Below are positions 1 to 9,661 of a DNA stretch of 64,000 bases, piece after piece. Origin of the DNA: Achromobacter aloeverae (GTDB lineage: Bacteria; Pseudomonadota; Gammaproteobacteria; Burkholderiales; Burkholderiaceae_B). The position numbers and the translations under genes were made by a program. Below the pieces are notes generated by a model. That model ran no database searches. It was not told the DNA's origin and saw nothing but the letters and a program-made list of their open reading frames with translations. The stretch lies in assembly GCF_004121055.1 (NCBI RefSeq), contig NZ_PYAL01000002.1:558001-622000 (forward strand), given 5' to 3'. How positions within the stretch are numbered: the stretch's first letter is position 1; each line of letters opens with the position of its first letter.

Positions 1-1619
1 CGAACACGGTGTCGCGCGGGCTGAACCGCACCAAGCGGCTGATGTTCATCTACCTGCTGCTGGTCGCGGGCATGGTCGTCATGTTCATGCGCGTGCCCAC
101 CTCCTTCCTGCCGGAAGAAGACCAGGGCATCCTGTTCGCGCAGGTGCTGGGGCCCAACGGCTCCACGGCCGAGCAGACGCAGCAGGTCCTGGACCAGGCG
201 ACCAAGCACCTGCTGGAGGACGAGAAGGATACCGTCGAGTCGGTGTTCGCGATCAACGGCTTCAACTTCGGCGGCCGCGGCCAGAACGCCGGCATGATGT
301 TCATCAAGCTGCATGACTGGTCGGATCGCGGCACCGCCAAGCAGAAGGTGGGGGCGCTGGCCGCCCGGACGCAGGCGTGGTTCGGCAAGAACATCCGCAA
401 CGCGCAGGTCTTTGCCTTCGCGCCGCCGGCCGTGCTGGAACTGGGCAACGCCACCGGCTTCGACTTCATGCTGATGGACCGCGCCGGCGTGGGCCACGAG
501 AAGCTGCTTGCCGCGCGCAACCAGTTGCTGGGCCAGGCCATGCAGAGCAAGATCCTGGCCGGCGTGCGCCCCAACGGCGTGGAAGATGCGCCGCAGTACC
601 AGTTGAATATCGACCGCGAAAAAGCCCAGGTGCTGGGGCTGTCCATTTCCGATATCGACAGCACCTTGAGCACGGCCTGGGGTTCGTCCTACGTCAATGA
701 CTTCATCGACCGCGGCCGCGTGAAGAAGGTGTATGTGCAGGGCGAACCGTCGTCCCGCATGTTGCCCGACGACCTCAACAAATGGTACGTGCGCAACAGC
801 AGCGGCGGCATGGTCCCGTTCTCGTCCTTCGCGACGGCGGAATGGACCTTTGGCGCGCAGAAGCTGAACCGCTACAACGGCGTGCCCGCCTATGAAATCC
901 TGGGCCAGCCTGCGCCCGGCTACAGTACGGGCCAGGCGATGGCGGAAATGGAGCGCATCGCCGCCACCATGCCGCAGGGTGTCGGTTTCGAGTGGACCGG
1001 GCTGTCCTATGAAGAGCGCATGTCGGGCTCGCAGGCGCCGGCGCTGTACGCGATTTCGCTGATCGTGGTGTTCCTGTGCCTGGCGGCGCTATACGAGAGC
1101 TGGTCGATTCCGACGTCGGTGATGCTGGTGGTGCCGCTGGGCATTGTCGGGACACTGGCCGCGACCCTGTTGCGCGGGCTTTCCAACGACGTGTACTTCC
1201 AGGTGGGCCTGCTGACCACGGTTGGGTTGGCGGCGAAGAACGCGATCCTGATCGTGGAATTCGCCAAGGAGCACTACGAGGCGGGCGCCAGCCTGACCGA
1301 GGCTGCCGTGCATGCCGCGCGCCAGCGCTTGCGGCCCATCCTGATGACGTCCATGGCCTTCATCCTGGGCGTGGTGCCGCTGGCGATTTCCACCGGGGCC
1401 GGCTCGGGCAGCCAGAACGCCATCGGTACCGGCGTGATCGGCGGCATGCTGTCCGCGACGTTCCTGGCGATTTTTTTCGTGCCGATGTTCTTCGTGGTCA
1501 TGCTCAAGCTCTTCCGCGTGAAGCGCATAAGCGAAAGCGGCGATCCGCACGATCCCAACGATGTCCGGAATCAACCCCGGCAGCCTGCTTCCGACCCGTC
1601 GGGAGGGCATGCTGAATGA
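1..1619 (+). CDS. RND efflux pump inner-membrane subunit, HAE1 family (5' end outside window)
   Basis: This is the C-terminal half of an AcrB/MexB-type proton-driven drug exporter; the frame is open from the first base, so the gene starts upstream. About 538 residues are visible, against roughly 1,040 for the family. It covers part of the periplasmic porter/docking region and then the C-terminal transmembrane bundle, with helices such as [20 protein letters not shown] and the conserved stretch [16 protein letters not shown]. The stop codon overlaps the ATG of the outer-membrane channel gene in ATGA, so the two are translationally coupled and form one tripartite pump; the membrane-fusion subunit is presumably upstream. 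Substrate cannot be told from sequence. Family assignment is very secure. Confidence 0.96.
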   Translation, partial: NTVSRGLNRTKRLMFIYLLLVAGMVVMFMRVPTSFLPEEDQGILFAQVLGPNGSTAEQTQQVLDQATKHLLEDEKDTVESVFAINGFNFGGRGQNAGMMFIKLHDWSDRGTAKQKVGALAARTQAWFGKNIRNAQVFAFAPPAVLELGNATGFDFMLMDRAGVGHEKLLAARNQLLGQAMQSKILAGVRPNGVEDAPQYQLNIDREKAQVLGLSISDIDSTLSTAWGSSYVNDFIDRGRVKKVYVQGEPSSRMLPDDLNKWYVRNSSGGMVPFSSFATAEWTFGAQKLNRYNGVPAYEILGQPAPGYSTGQAMAEMERIAATMPQGVGFEWTGLSYEERMSGSQAPALYAISLIVVFLCLAALYESWSIPTSVMLVVPLGIVGTLAATLLRGLSNDVYFQVGLLTTVGLAAKNAILIVEFAKEHYEAGASLTEAAVHAARQRLRPILMTSMAFILGVVPLAISTGAGSGSQNAIGTGVIGGMLSATFLAIFFVPMFFVVMLKLFRVKRISESGDPHDPNDVRNQPRQPASDPSGGHAE

Positions 1620-3157
1620 ACGCACTAGTCATGCATAACAACAAGATGTCGTCCTCGCGCTCCTTCCGTCCCGGCCGCCTGGCCGTGGCGGTGGCGTTGG
1701 CGTCCGCGCTGGCCGGATGCACGCTGATCCCCGACTACCAGCGCCCCGCGGCGCCGGTGGACGCGGCTTATCCGACCGGTCCGGCCTACGACACGCCGGC
1801 CGGCGCGGCCGCCAAGCCCGCCAGCCAGGCGGGGGTGGCGACGGCCAATATCGGCTGGCGCGACATGTTCCCCGATCCGCTGCTGCAACAGTTGATCGAA
1901 CTGTCGTTGTCGAACAACCGCGACCTGCGCATCGCCGCGCTGAACGTGCAGTCGGCGCAGGCGCAGTACCGCATCCAGCGCGCCGATCTCCTGCCGACGG
2001 TGGGCGTGGGCGCGACCGAGAGCGCGCAACGCACGCCGCACGACCTGACGTCCAGCGGCAAGGCGGTGACCTCGCACACCTACCAGGTGGGTGCGTCGCT
2101 GTCCTGGGAGCTGGACCTGTTCGGCCGCATCCGCAGCCTGTCGGAAGAGGCCTTGCAGACCTACCTGGCGCAGGACGAGACGCGCAACGCCACGCAGCTT
2201 ACCCTGGTGTCCGAGGTGGCCAACGCATACCTGACGCTGCGCGCGGACCAGGAACTGCTCAAGCTCACCCAGGACACGCTGAAAAGCCAGCGCGATTCGT
2301 ATGACCTGACCAAGCAAAGCTACGACAACGATGTGGCGACGGCCTTGGACCTGAGCCAGGCCGAAGTGTCGGTGCGCACCGCGGAAAGCAACCTGGCGCA
2401 GTATTCGCGCCAGGTCGCGCAGGATATGAACGCGCTGGTGCTGCTGCTGGGCAATCCCCTGCCGGACGACGTGCGGGCCAAGCTGGACACCCCGGGGCGC
2501 CTGGACGATGCGCTGATCCCGACCGCCTTGCCGGCCGGCCTGCCGTCGGACCTGCTGGAGCGGCGTCCGGACATCCGTTCGGCCGAGCACAGCCTGCTGG
2601 CCGCCAATGCCGATATCGGCGCGGCGCGTGCGGCGTTCTTCCCGACCATCTCGCTGACGGGCAGCGCGGGCACGGCCAGCGCTACGCTGGGCGGCCTGTT
2701 CAAGGGCGGTTCGGGCGCGTGGTCCTTCGCGCCGCAGATCACCACGCCCATCTTCGCCGGCGGTTCCTTGCGGGCCGAGCTGGACGTGGCCAAGCTGCAG
2801 AAGCAGATCCAGGTGGCCACCTACGAGCAGGCCATCCAGAGCGCTTTCCGCGAAGTGGCGGACGCCCTGGCCGGCCGCGGCACGCTGGACCAGCAGATCC
2901 AGGCGCAGCAACTGCTGGTGCAGGCCGACCAGCGGGCCTACGACCTGTCGCAGCAGCGCTATCGCCAAGGCATAGACAACTACCTGACGGTGCTGGACTC
3001 GCAGCGGTCCTTGTACAGCGCGCAGCAGACCCTGGTGACGACGCGCCTGACGCGCCTGACCAACCTGGTGACCCTGTACAAGGCGCTGGGCGGCGGCTGG
3101 ACCGACAAGACGGTGCAGGCGCAGGCGTCGGCGCCGGAGCCCCGTGCCGCGCAGTGA
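1616..3157 (+). CDS. Outer-membrane efflux lipoprotein, NodT/OprM family
   Basis: This is the TolC-like outer-membrane channel of the preceding RND pump (513 residues, typical length). The N-terminus has a hydrophobic segment ending in the lipobox LAGC, with Cys at about residue 35, so it should be a lipoprotein. Two OEP repeats follow, with the characteristic segments [20 protein letters not shown] and [20 protein letters not shown]. The start ATG overlaps the pump stop by four bases; an internal ATG four codons later (MHNNK) is an alternative start. No recognisable terminator lies in the 110 bases before the convergent IclR gene. Confidence 0.95.
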   Translation: MNALVMHNNKMSSSRSFRPGRLAVAVALASALAGCTLIPDYQRPAAPVDAAYPTGPAYDTPAGAAAKPASQAGVATANIGWRDMFPDPLLQQLIELSLSNNRDLRIAALNVQSAQAQYRIQRADLLPTVGVGATESAQRTPHDLTSSGKAVTSHTYQVGASLSWELDLFGRIRSLSEEALQTYLAQDETRNATQLTLVSEVANAYLTLRADQELLKLTQDTLKSQRDSYDLTKQSYDNDVATALDLSQAEVSVRTAESNLAQYSRQVAQDMNALVLLLGNPLPDDVRAKLDTPGRLDDALIPTALPAGLPSDLLERRPDIRSAEHSLLAANADIGAARAAFFPTISLTGSAGTASATLGGLFKGGSGAWSFAPQITTPIFAGGSLRAELDVAKLQKQIQVATYEQAIQSAFREVADALAGRGTLDQQIQAQQLLVQADQRAYDLSQQRYRQGIDNYLTVLDSQRSLYSAQQTLVTTRLTRLTNLVTLYKALGGGWTDKTVQAQASAPEPRAAQ

Positions 3158-3267
3158 GCGGCGGGTTCGGGAGGGTGCCCGGGCGAGGTCCGGGCGCTTC
3201 CCGTTGCGGCAGGACTCGGTGCAGGAACGTCGACCGGCTCTCTTGCTGAGGTCGCTGACGCAGGGGC

Positions 3268-4062
3268 CTAGTCCGCCATCTGCGCCGGAGGTGTGAATCC
3301 AGCCGCGCGCAGCTCCGCGGCAACCATGCGCGTAAGCGACATCTTGCGCGCGTAGTTCATCTTGCCGGTCACCGCGGCGATGGAAATCGCCGCATATCCG
3401 TCTTCGCCGACGTCGAAGCTGATGCCGACGCCGGAGACGCCTTCGTGCACGAGGCCGTCCGTGGCGGAAAACCCCTGTTTTCTCGTTTTATCGACGAGAC
3501 TCCGTATACGGGCCAACGTCAGTCCGGACGGACTGAATTCCTCTTTATGCCGCTTATAGATCGCTTCGATCGACGCATCGTCCTCGCGTGACAGCAGCGT
3601 AACGCCCGCTGATCCCACGCCCAGCACGCGCATGCCGCCCACCTGGAGCACCAGGGTCCGCACCGGCGATCGGCCTTCCTCGTAGTGCAGGCAATGCGCG
3701 TAGTCTCCGTTGCGGACAACCAGGAATACCGAGTCCTCGGTCATGCGTGCGAGCCGTTTCATCAACGGCCGGCACCGTTCGAGCAAGGGCGCCCGCTTCA
3801 TGGACGCCAGTCCGATCTGCATGGCCTGCATGCCCAGCCGATAGCGCTTGCTGCCTTCCCCGCGTTCGACGAAACCCGATAGCGCCAGTGTCTTGAGTAG
3901 CCGATTCGCGGTGATGCGGTCGATTTTCGCGGCCTTGGCCAGGTCCGTGACCGTGGCGCCATCCGGATGCAGGCCGGCGACTCGGCGCAGCAGGTCCAGC
4001 GCTCGGGAAACGGATTGCGTCCGCTGTACGCCAGACGGTTGGTCGGTCTGTGTGCCTGTCAT
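3268..4062 (-). CDS. IclR-family transcriptional regulator
   Basis: The 264-residue protein has the two-domain IclR plan: an N-terminal winged helix (about residues 15-75, with TVTDLAKAAKIDRITANRLL as the helix-turn-helix) and a C-terminal effector-binding GAF-like domain (about 90-255, with FSATDGLVHEGVSGVGISF). It is transcribed away from the monooxygenase operon, and the 109-base gap between them carries a palindrome (4074-4098). It is therefore likely to control that operon in response to a pathway substrate or intermediate. The ligand is unknown. Start chosen at the ATG that keeps the normal family N-terminal length. Confidence 0.92.
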   Translation of the reverse strand: MTGTQTDQPSGVQRTQSVSRALDLLRRVAGLHPDGATVTDLAKAAKIDRITANRLLKTLALSGFVERGEGSKRYRLGMQAMQIGLASMKRAPLLERCRPLMKRLARMTEDSVFLVVRNGDYAHCLHYEEGRSPVRTLVLQVGGMRVLGVGSAGVTLLSREDDASIEAIYKRHKEEFSPSGLTLARIRSLVDKTRKQGFSATDGLVHEGVSGVGISFDVGEDGYAAISIAAVTGKMNYARKMSLTRMVAAELRAAGFTPPAQMAD

Positions 4063-4073
4063 GGTTTTCCCTC

Positions 4074-4098
4074 AAAACGTTCGTATCGTGACCGTTTT
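4074..4098. promoter_or_regulatory. Candidate IclR operator between the divergent regulator and catabolic operon
   Basis: An imperfect inverted repeat with arms AAAACGTTC and GACCGTTTT (8 of 9 pairs match) separated by seven bases lies just upstream of the IclR start. A further GAACGTTT box follows at 4115-4122. Position and symmetry fit an IclR-type operator that could serve both directions. This is inference; no binding data. Confidence 0.5.
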
Positions 4099-4171
4099 AA
4101 CTTGGTCTCAGTATGAACGTTTCCCGTCCGGGATGGAATAGCTCACTCGCGCAACCACATCACGGCTTGGC

Positions 4172-6139
4172 ATGACACACAATCCCCATCAAATCCCTAC
4201 GCTTAGCGACCAGGAATGGTCTGAAGGCCTTCGACTGGCGCTGCCGTCGGCCAATCTTCCGACGCTGCTGATGGTCCTGGTCCATCTGACGGGCGACCGC
4301 AAGTGGCTGGACCAACGCTATCAATGCTCGCGCATACGCGGCCTGGACGAGAATGATTCGGGTGGCTTGCAGGAAGAGGTTCAAGCGGAAATCCGTGTAG
4401 CGGCGGAGCGTGCGCTGCTGAAGTGGCGGGCCGACGGGCAAGTGCAATTGCCGGGTCCCGATTGGGACACCCTGGTCCAGATGCTGCAGCTCAGCGTCGG
4501 AGAGGCCATTCCGGCATCCTATGGCCCGATGATCAGCGCGTGGCTGGGTTTCGACGAGGACATGGTCATCGAACAGAAGGACCGCTTCGACGTTCCGGAA
4601 GGTTTCAAGGCCGTGATCATCGGCACCGGCGTTGCGGGGCTGTGCGCGGCGATCCGTCTTCAGGGCGCCGGCATCCCGTACATCGTCATTGAAAAGAACG
4701 ACGAGGTCGGCGGCACCTGGTACGAAAACCACTATCCCGGCTGCGGCGTCGATACGCCCAACCATATTTACTCGTACTCGTTCGCCAAGGGCGATTGGTC
4801 GAAGTATTTCGCGCTGCAGGAAGAAATCCAGACCTACTTCGCAGGCGTTGCCGACCGCTACAACCTGCGCCCGCACATCCGCTTCGAATCGCGCGTCGAG
4901 TCGGCCCGCTACGACGAAGCCTCGATGCGCTGGACGGTGGAAGTCTCCAGCAAGGGAGCGAACTACAGCCTCGAAGCCGACGTCCTTATCAGCGCGGTGG
5001 GTCTGCTGAATGTACCGAAGATGCCGGACATCCCCGGCCTGGACACGTTCACGGGCCTGGCTTTCCATTCGACGCAATGGCCGGAGAATCTGGAACTGGA
5101 GGGCAAGCGTGTCGCCGTGATCGGGACCGGCGCTACGGCTATGCAGATCGTTCCGGAAATCGCTCCCCGCTGCGGCCACCTGACCGTATTCCAGCGTTCC
5201 AAGCAGTGGGCCGCGCCCTTCGAGCAATTCCGCAAGGATGTTCCGCAAGAGAAGCGCTTCCTGCTGGCGCAGGTTCCCTTCTACCAGGAGTGGTACCGCC
5301 AGCGCCTGGCGTATATTTTCAACGACCGCATCCACGCTTCCTTGCAGATCGACCCGGCGTGGCCGCATCCGGAGCGTTCGATCAACAAGACGAACGAACG
5401 TCATCGCACCTACTTCATCGATTACATCAAGGAGCAGCTCGGCGACCGCCAGGACCTGCTCGATGCCTGCATCCCCGACTACCCGCCCTTTGGCAAGCGC
5501 ATGCTGATGGACAATGGCTGGTACCGGACCATGACGCGCCCGAACGTCTCGCTGGTCCAGGGCGGCGTGGTCGAGGTGCAAGGCAACAAGGTGATCGACA
5601 GCAACGGCGCATCGCATGAGGTCGACATCCTCATCATCGCCACGGGCTTCGACGCCGTGAATATGCTCTCGTCGTTCAATCTCTTCGGCCGCGATGGCCG
5701 CAGCATACGGGAGGTGTGGGCCGAGAAGGGCGCGGAAGCCTATCTGGGCGTCGCCGCGCCCGGCTTTCCCAATTTCTTCATGCTGGCGGGGCCGAATACG
5801 GCGCTCGGCCACGGCGGTTCGGTGGTCGCCCTGTTGGAAACGCAAGTCGCCTACGTCATCAATATCCTGCGCCAGGCAATGAGCCAGGCGGGCAGGAACC
5901 AGCGTTTCGAATTCGAAGTGGACCAGCGCATCCACGACGAATTCAATGTCCGTGTCCAGGAGGCCCATCGGCGGATGATCTGGTCGCACACCGGCATGAC
6001 GAACTGGTATCGCGTCGGCCATGGCCGCATCATCGCCACGACGCCATTCCGGAACGACGATTACTGGCATATGGCACGCCGTGCGGATTTTTCCGACTAT
6101 GCGTACAAGACGGCCGTTGTCGAAGTGGAGGCAGCGTAA
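4172..6139 (+). CDS. Flavin-containing Baeyer-Villiger monooxygenase, HAPMO-like
   Basis: This 655-residue FAD/NADPH enzyme should insert one oxygen atom next to a ketone to give an ester or lactone. The FAD Rossmann motif GTGVAG is at 151-156, GTWYENHYPG at 181-190, the Baeyer-Villiger fingerprint FxGxxxHxxxWP at 293-304 (FTGLAFHSTQWP), and the NADPH Rossmann motif GTGATA at 318-323. About 140 residues precede the FAD motif; such an extension and length are typical of 4-hydroxyacetophenone monooxygenase-type enzymes rather than of the shorter cyclohexanone type. It heads an operon with a CoA-transferase, hydrolase and solute receptor. The actual ketone is unknown. Confidence 0.92.
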   Translation: MTHNPHQIPTLSDQEWSEGLRLALPSANLPTLLMVLVHLTGDRKWLDQRYQCSRIRGLDENDSGGLQEEVQAEIRVAAERALLKWRADGQVQLPGPDWDTLVQMLQLSVGEAIPASYGPMISAWLGFDEDMVIEQKDRFDVPEGFKAVIIGTGVAGLCAAIRLQGAGIPYIVIEKNDEVGGTWYENHYPGCGVDTPNHIYSYSFAKGDWSKYFALQEEIQTYFAGVADRYNLRPHIRFESRVESARYDEASMRWTVEVSSKGANYSLEADVLISAVGLLNVPKMPDIPGLDTFTGLAFHSTQWPENLELEGKRVAVIGTGATAMQIVPEIAPRCGHLTVFQRSKQWAAPFEQFRKDVPQEKRFLLAQVPFYQEWYRQRLAYIFNDRIHASLQIDPAWPHPERSINKTNERHRTYFIDYIKEQLGDRQDLLDACIPDYPPFGKRMLMDNGWYRTMTRPNVSLVQGGVVEVQGNKVIDSNGASHEVDILIIATGFDAVNMLSSFNLFGRDGRSIREVWAEKGAEAYLGVAAPGFPNFFMLAGPNTALGHGGSVVALLETQVAYVINILRQAMSQAGRNQRFEFEVDQRIHDEFNVRVQEAHRRMIWSHTGMTNWYRVGHGRIIATTPFRNDDYWHMARRADFSDYAYKTAVVEVEAA

Positions 6140-7375
6140 ATGGATGCGACGACCATGACCGCCACAGGCCGGCGGCAACCCGGCCCCTATATGCTCAGCG
6201 GCCTTCGCATCCTGGACCTGGGCACGATGGTCGCCGGTCCGGTGGCCTGCACGCTGTTCGGCGATTTCGGCGCCGACGTGATCAAGGTCGAGGTGCCGGA
6301 GCGCGGCGACACGGTACGCGACCTGGGCCCTTTCGTCGAAGGGGAATGCCTTTACTGGGAAGTCGAGAACCGCAACAAGCGCTCCATCACGCTGAATCTG
6401 CGGGAAAAGGAGGGCCAGGAAATCCTTTATCGGCTGGTCAAGGAAGCGGACGCGGTGGTGGAGAACTTCCGGCCCGGCACGCTGGAAAAGTGGAATTGCG
6501 ATTTCAGCACATTGAAAAAGCACAATCCCAGGCTGATCATGCTGCGGGTATCCGGCTTCGGCCAGACCGGGCCGTATTCGGAACGCGCAGGGTACGACCG
6601 CATTGCCCTGGCATTCGGGGGCTTGATGGGCATTACCGGCTATCCGGATCGTCCGCCCGTCCGTATCGGCACATCGACGGCCGACTACCAGACCGCCATC
6701 CTGGGCGCGTTCAGCCTGATGATGGCCCTCTACAATCGCGACGTGCTGGGCGGTCCCGGCGAGGAAATCGACCTGGCCATGTATGAATCGGTGATTCGCT
6801 TCACCGAAGTCCTGGTGCCGGAATACGACCGCCTGGGTGTCGTGCGCAAGCCGCGCGGCAACAAGCATTTCGCCGCGGCGCCGGGCGAGCATTTCGAAAC
6901 CAGCGATGGGCGTTACGTCATCCTGACCTGTTCCGCCGAGGCGGGTTTCCAGCGCCTTTGCGCGGCGATGGACCGTCCCGACATGCTGGAGGATCCACGG
7001 TTCAAGACTCATCCCATGCGTTGGCAGTACATCGACGAACTGAACGCCCTGGTCGGTGACTGGATCAAGTCCCTGCCGGTGCCGGAACTGACCGCCAAGC
7101 TCGATGAAGCGAAATGCGCCTATGCATTTATTCTCGGCATCGACGACATCATGAAGGACCCGCACTACCAGGCCCGCGAGACCATCGTGCCGGTGGACAA
7201 TCCACGCATCGGGCCGGTGCGCATGGCTGGCGTCATACCGCGTATCCCCGGCGCTCCGCGGAAACCCATAACGCCCGCGCCGAGCATAGGCCAGCATAAC
7301 GCCGACATCTATGGCGACTTGCTGGGCATGAGCGCCGGCGAGCGTGAGCAATTCCAGAAGAAGGGCATTATCTGA
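6140..7375 (+). CDS. CaiB/BaiF family (class III) CoA-transferase
   Basis: A 411-residue family III CoA-transferase that moves CoA between carboxylic acids. The N-terminal segment LSGLRILDLGTMVAGPVACT, the ADVIKVE strand and the likely catalytic Asp in GTSTADYQTA are all present. It begins immediately after the monooxygenase stop codon and its own stop overlaps the next ATG by one base, so it belongs to the same transcript. It could activate the acid released after oxygenation and ester cleavage. Donor and acceptor are not predictable from sequence. Confidence 0.93.
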   Translation: MDATTMTATGRRQPGPYMLSGLRILDLGTMVAGPVACTLFGDFGADVIKVEVPERGDTVRDLGPFVEGECLYWEVENRNKRSITLNLREKEGQEILYRLVKEADAVVENFRPGTLEKWNCDFSTLKKHNPRLIMLRVSGFGQTGPYSERAGYDRIALAFGGLMGITGYPDRPPVRIGTSTADYQTAILGAFSLMMALYNRDVLGGPGEEIDLAMYESVIRFTEVLVPEYDRLGVVRKPRGNKHFAAAPGEHFETSDGRYVILTCSAEAGFQRLCAAMDRPDMLEDPRFKTHPMRWQYIDELNALVGDWIKSLPVPELTAKLDEAKCAYAFILGIDDIMKDPHYQARETIVPVDNPRIGPVRMAGVIPRIPGAPRKPITPAPSIGQHNADIYGDLLGMSAGEREQFQKKGII

Positions 7376-8226
7376 TGAAGCGCGCGGCGGTTTTTGGCGG
7401 CGGCGGCGTCGTCGGTATTGCATGGTCTGCCGGCATCCTTCATGGCCTCGAAGAGGCCGGCGCGCGCATGGCGGATGCCGACCTGCTGGTCGGAACTTCG
7501 GCGGGTTCCATCATCGCGGCACAGGTCGCGTGCGGCGAAAAGGCGGCCGATATGTATGCGCGGCAACGATACCCGTCGCCCGACAGCCAGGAACAGTTCC
7601 GGCCATACTCGCAGGAGGACGCCGACGCGGCTAACCGCAAGCTGATGGAAAAGGTGGCGGGCGACCTGGTCGCCGCCCGCAAGCGCATCGGTGCATACGC
7701 GCGACGTAGCGAGACGCCCGCGGTCGCCGCCCGGCGCGCGATCATCGCCTCACGCCTGCCGGGCGACGAATGGCCGGATCGGCCTCTGCGTCTGGTCGCC
7801 GTCGACACGGATAGCGGAATGCCCCGGGTGTTCGATGCGGCGAGCGCTTGTCCATTTATCGACGCGGTGGCGGCGAGTTGCGCCGTGCCCGGCGTATGGC
7901 CTCCGGTTCCCATCGACGGGGCGCAGTACATGGACGGCGGCATCGCGTCGATAACCAACGCGTGGGCGGCCGTTGCGGCCGACCGAGTCCTGGTTGTGGC
8001 GCCGCTCGGCTATTCCGATGGCAATCCCGTCAGCGGCCACCTGCGCGCGGAGGTCGTCACGCTCGAAGCACGTGGAGCCAGCGTGCGAGTCCTCATTCCC
8101 GACGCCGCCTCGCTGGAGGCTTTCGGTAGCAACGTTCTCGATCCGGCGCGGCGCGGCCCCGCGGCGCAGGCGGGTCACGAGCAGGGCGTCACGCTCGCGC
8201 AGGAAATCGCGGCCTGGTGGCTGTGA
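7375..8226 (+). CDS. Patatin-like phospholipase/esterase
   Basis: A 283-residue patatin-fold serine hydrolase. The glycine-rich oxyanion loop GGGGVVG is at 8-14, the nucleophile elbow GTSAGS follows with Ser at about 42, and the Asp of the catalytic dyad sits in YMDGG. There is no signal peptide, so it acts in the cytoplasm. The start ATG shares a base with the upstream stop. In this operon an ester- or lactone-cleaving role downstream of the Baeyer-Villiger enzyme is more natural than membrane phospholipid hydrolysis, but that is inference. Confidence 0.88.
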   Translation: MKRAAVFGGGGVVGIAWSAGILHGLEEAGARMADADLLVGTSAGSIIAAQVACGEKAADMYARQRYPSPDSQEQFRPYSQEDADAANRKLMEKVAGDLVAARKRIGAYARRSETPAVAARRAIIASRLPGDEWPDRPLRLVAVDTDSGMPRVFDAASACPFIDAVAASCAVPGVWPPVPIDGAQYMDGGIASITNAWAAVAADRVLVVAPLGYSDGNPVSGHLRAEVVTLEARGASVRVLIPDAASLEAFGSNVLDPARRGPAAQAGHEQGVTLAQEIAAWWL

Positions 8227-8254
8227 ATAATAAATATCAAGGAGACAGGCAAAG

Positions 8255-9358
8255 ATGAGACAAGCAAGAGAGACGGGACAAATGGAGAACGCCCGCCATG
8301 AAGGCGCTGCTGATATCGGATCGCTGTGCGCGGGACGAACCACGCTCCGCACCCAGGCAAGGCGCCGCACCATTCAGCGGCCCCACTGCTGGTCCTTGTA
8401 CGGCACAGCCGCCGTGCTTTTCGGCGCGCTCGCCGCTTTCTCGACCGGCGCCCGTGCGCAAGACTATCCGGCGCGCCCGGTCCAGGTCGTGGTGGGCTAT
8501 ACGCCGGGAGGCGCTTCGGACATTGTCGGCCGGCTGCTCGCCAGCGGCCTCAGCCAACTCAACAAGCAGAGTTTCATCGTCGCGAACAAGCCCGGCGATG
8601 GCGGCATGGTGGGCATGGCTTACGTGAAGAATGCCGCGCCCGATGGCTATGTGATCGGCGTATCCGTGTCCGGCACGATGGTTACCGGTCCGCATCTGCA
8701 GAAGCATGTTCCCTATGACGCGCTCAGCTCATTTGCCCCGATAGGCATGATCGCAAAAGCGCCCATGATCATGTTGGCGTCCCCTGAGTTCAAGGATCCC
8801 ACCGTCAAGCACATCATCGCCCAGGCGAAGGCCCAGCCCGGCCGGCTCATGTCCGGGCAAGGCGCCAAGGCCTTCGAGCTGGCGCAGCGGCTCTTCAATT
8901 CGAAGGCTGACGTAAATATCGGCATCGTTTCCTATCGAGGCGGCGCGCCGGCGGCGATAGACGTGATGGCGGGGCGTGTGCCGCTGATGGTCGACACCAT
9001 AGGCGCGCAGCTTGGCAGCATCCAGGGCGGCAAGCTGGTGCCGGTGGCCGTGCTGGACAGTAAACGGTCATCCCTGCTGCCTGACGTACCTACCGTTGCC
9101 GAGAGCGGCGTGCCCGGATACGAGGCCGTGGGTTGGCTGGGCCTGGTCGCCCCCAAGGACACGCCTCCGCAAGTCGTGGAGACGCTGCACAGGCAACTCG
9201 CGCAGGTCCTGGCGCAGCCCGAGGTGGCCAGGAAGCTCGAATCGCTCGGCTATGAACCGGACCCGAGTCCCACCCCGGAGGCATTTGCCCAGGTGGTTCG
9301 GACCGAGTACGCCAAGTGGGGGAAGGTGGTTGCAGATGCGGGCATCCAGCCCGAATAG
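8255..9358 (+). CDS. Bug-family (TctC) tripartite tricarboxylate transporter solute-binding protein
   Basis: A periplasmic solute receptor of the Bug family, which is greatly expanded in Bordetella and relatives. The typical start of the mature protein, DYPARPVQVVVGYTPGGASD, follows a signal sequence ending in ARAQ. The leader is unusually long (about 68 residues) because translation appears to start at the ATG at 8255, which has AAGGAG ten bases upstream. The mature part has normal length. It ends the monooxygenase operon, suggesting it captures the operon's substrate, probably a carboxylate. No TctA/TctB membrane genes are in the window, which is usual for orphan Bug receptors. Confidence 0.9.
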   Translation: MRQARETGQMENARHEGAADIGSLCAGRTTLRTQARRRTIQRPHCWSLYGTAAVLFGALAAFSTGARAQDYPARPVQVVVGYTPGGASDIVGRLLASGLSQLNKQSFIVANKPGDGGMVGMAYVKNAAPDGYVIGVSVSGTMVTGPHLQKHVPYDALSSFAPIGMIAKAPMIMLASPEFKDPTVKHIIAQAKAQPGRLMSGQGAKAFELAQRLFNSKADVNIGIVSYRGGAPAAIDVMAGRVPLMVDTIGAQLGSIQGGKLVPVAVLDSKRSSLLPDVPTVAESGVPGYEAVGWLGLVAPKDTPPQVVETLHRQLAQVLAQPEVARKLESLGYEPDPSPTPEAFAQVVRTEYAKWGKVVADAGIQPE

Positions 9359-9467
9359 TTGGTCGAACGCGATATAGGCCCGACTCCCCTCGCATCAGGA
9401 CGGCCGGGTATCCCCAGGCCCTGTAGGGGGCGGTGACCCGCCTGTCCGGTGGTCCTGCGGCCCAGTA

Positions 9468-9503
9468 GGCCCGGAACGGGTTTCCCCCGTTCCGGGCCTT
9501 TTT
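9468..9503 (+). terminator. Rho-independent terminator of the monooxygenase operon
   Basis: A perfect 13-bp stem (GGCCCGGAACGGG at 9468-9480 pairing with 9486-9498), a five-base loop and five T residues (9499-9503). It lies about 110 bases after the Bug receptor stop and separates the operon from the autotransporter gene. The rest of the 300-base gap is an AT-rich stretch (about 9600-9660) that probably holds the autotransporter promoter. Confidence 0.9.
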
Positions 9504-9661
9504 CCATTTCCGCTCCCCGCCGCAGCGCGGCGGGGAGAACGTCTCGCGCGCTGCGGCAATTCTTTAAAGAAAGCCTTAAAAACCGCAGTCCTCGCCTAAA
9601 CAACCCTTGAGACTTTAAATTAACATATAGAAATATTTACTCATCAAATGCGAGAATCTTG

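Noticed and set aside
4160-7423. A 1,087-codon open frame on the minus strand
   Set aside because: It is exactly antisense to the monooxygenase and CoA-transferase genes, is rich in Arg, His and Gln as expected from complementing GC-rich codons, and has no recognisable domain.
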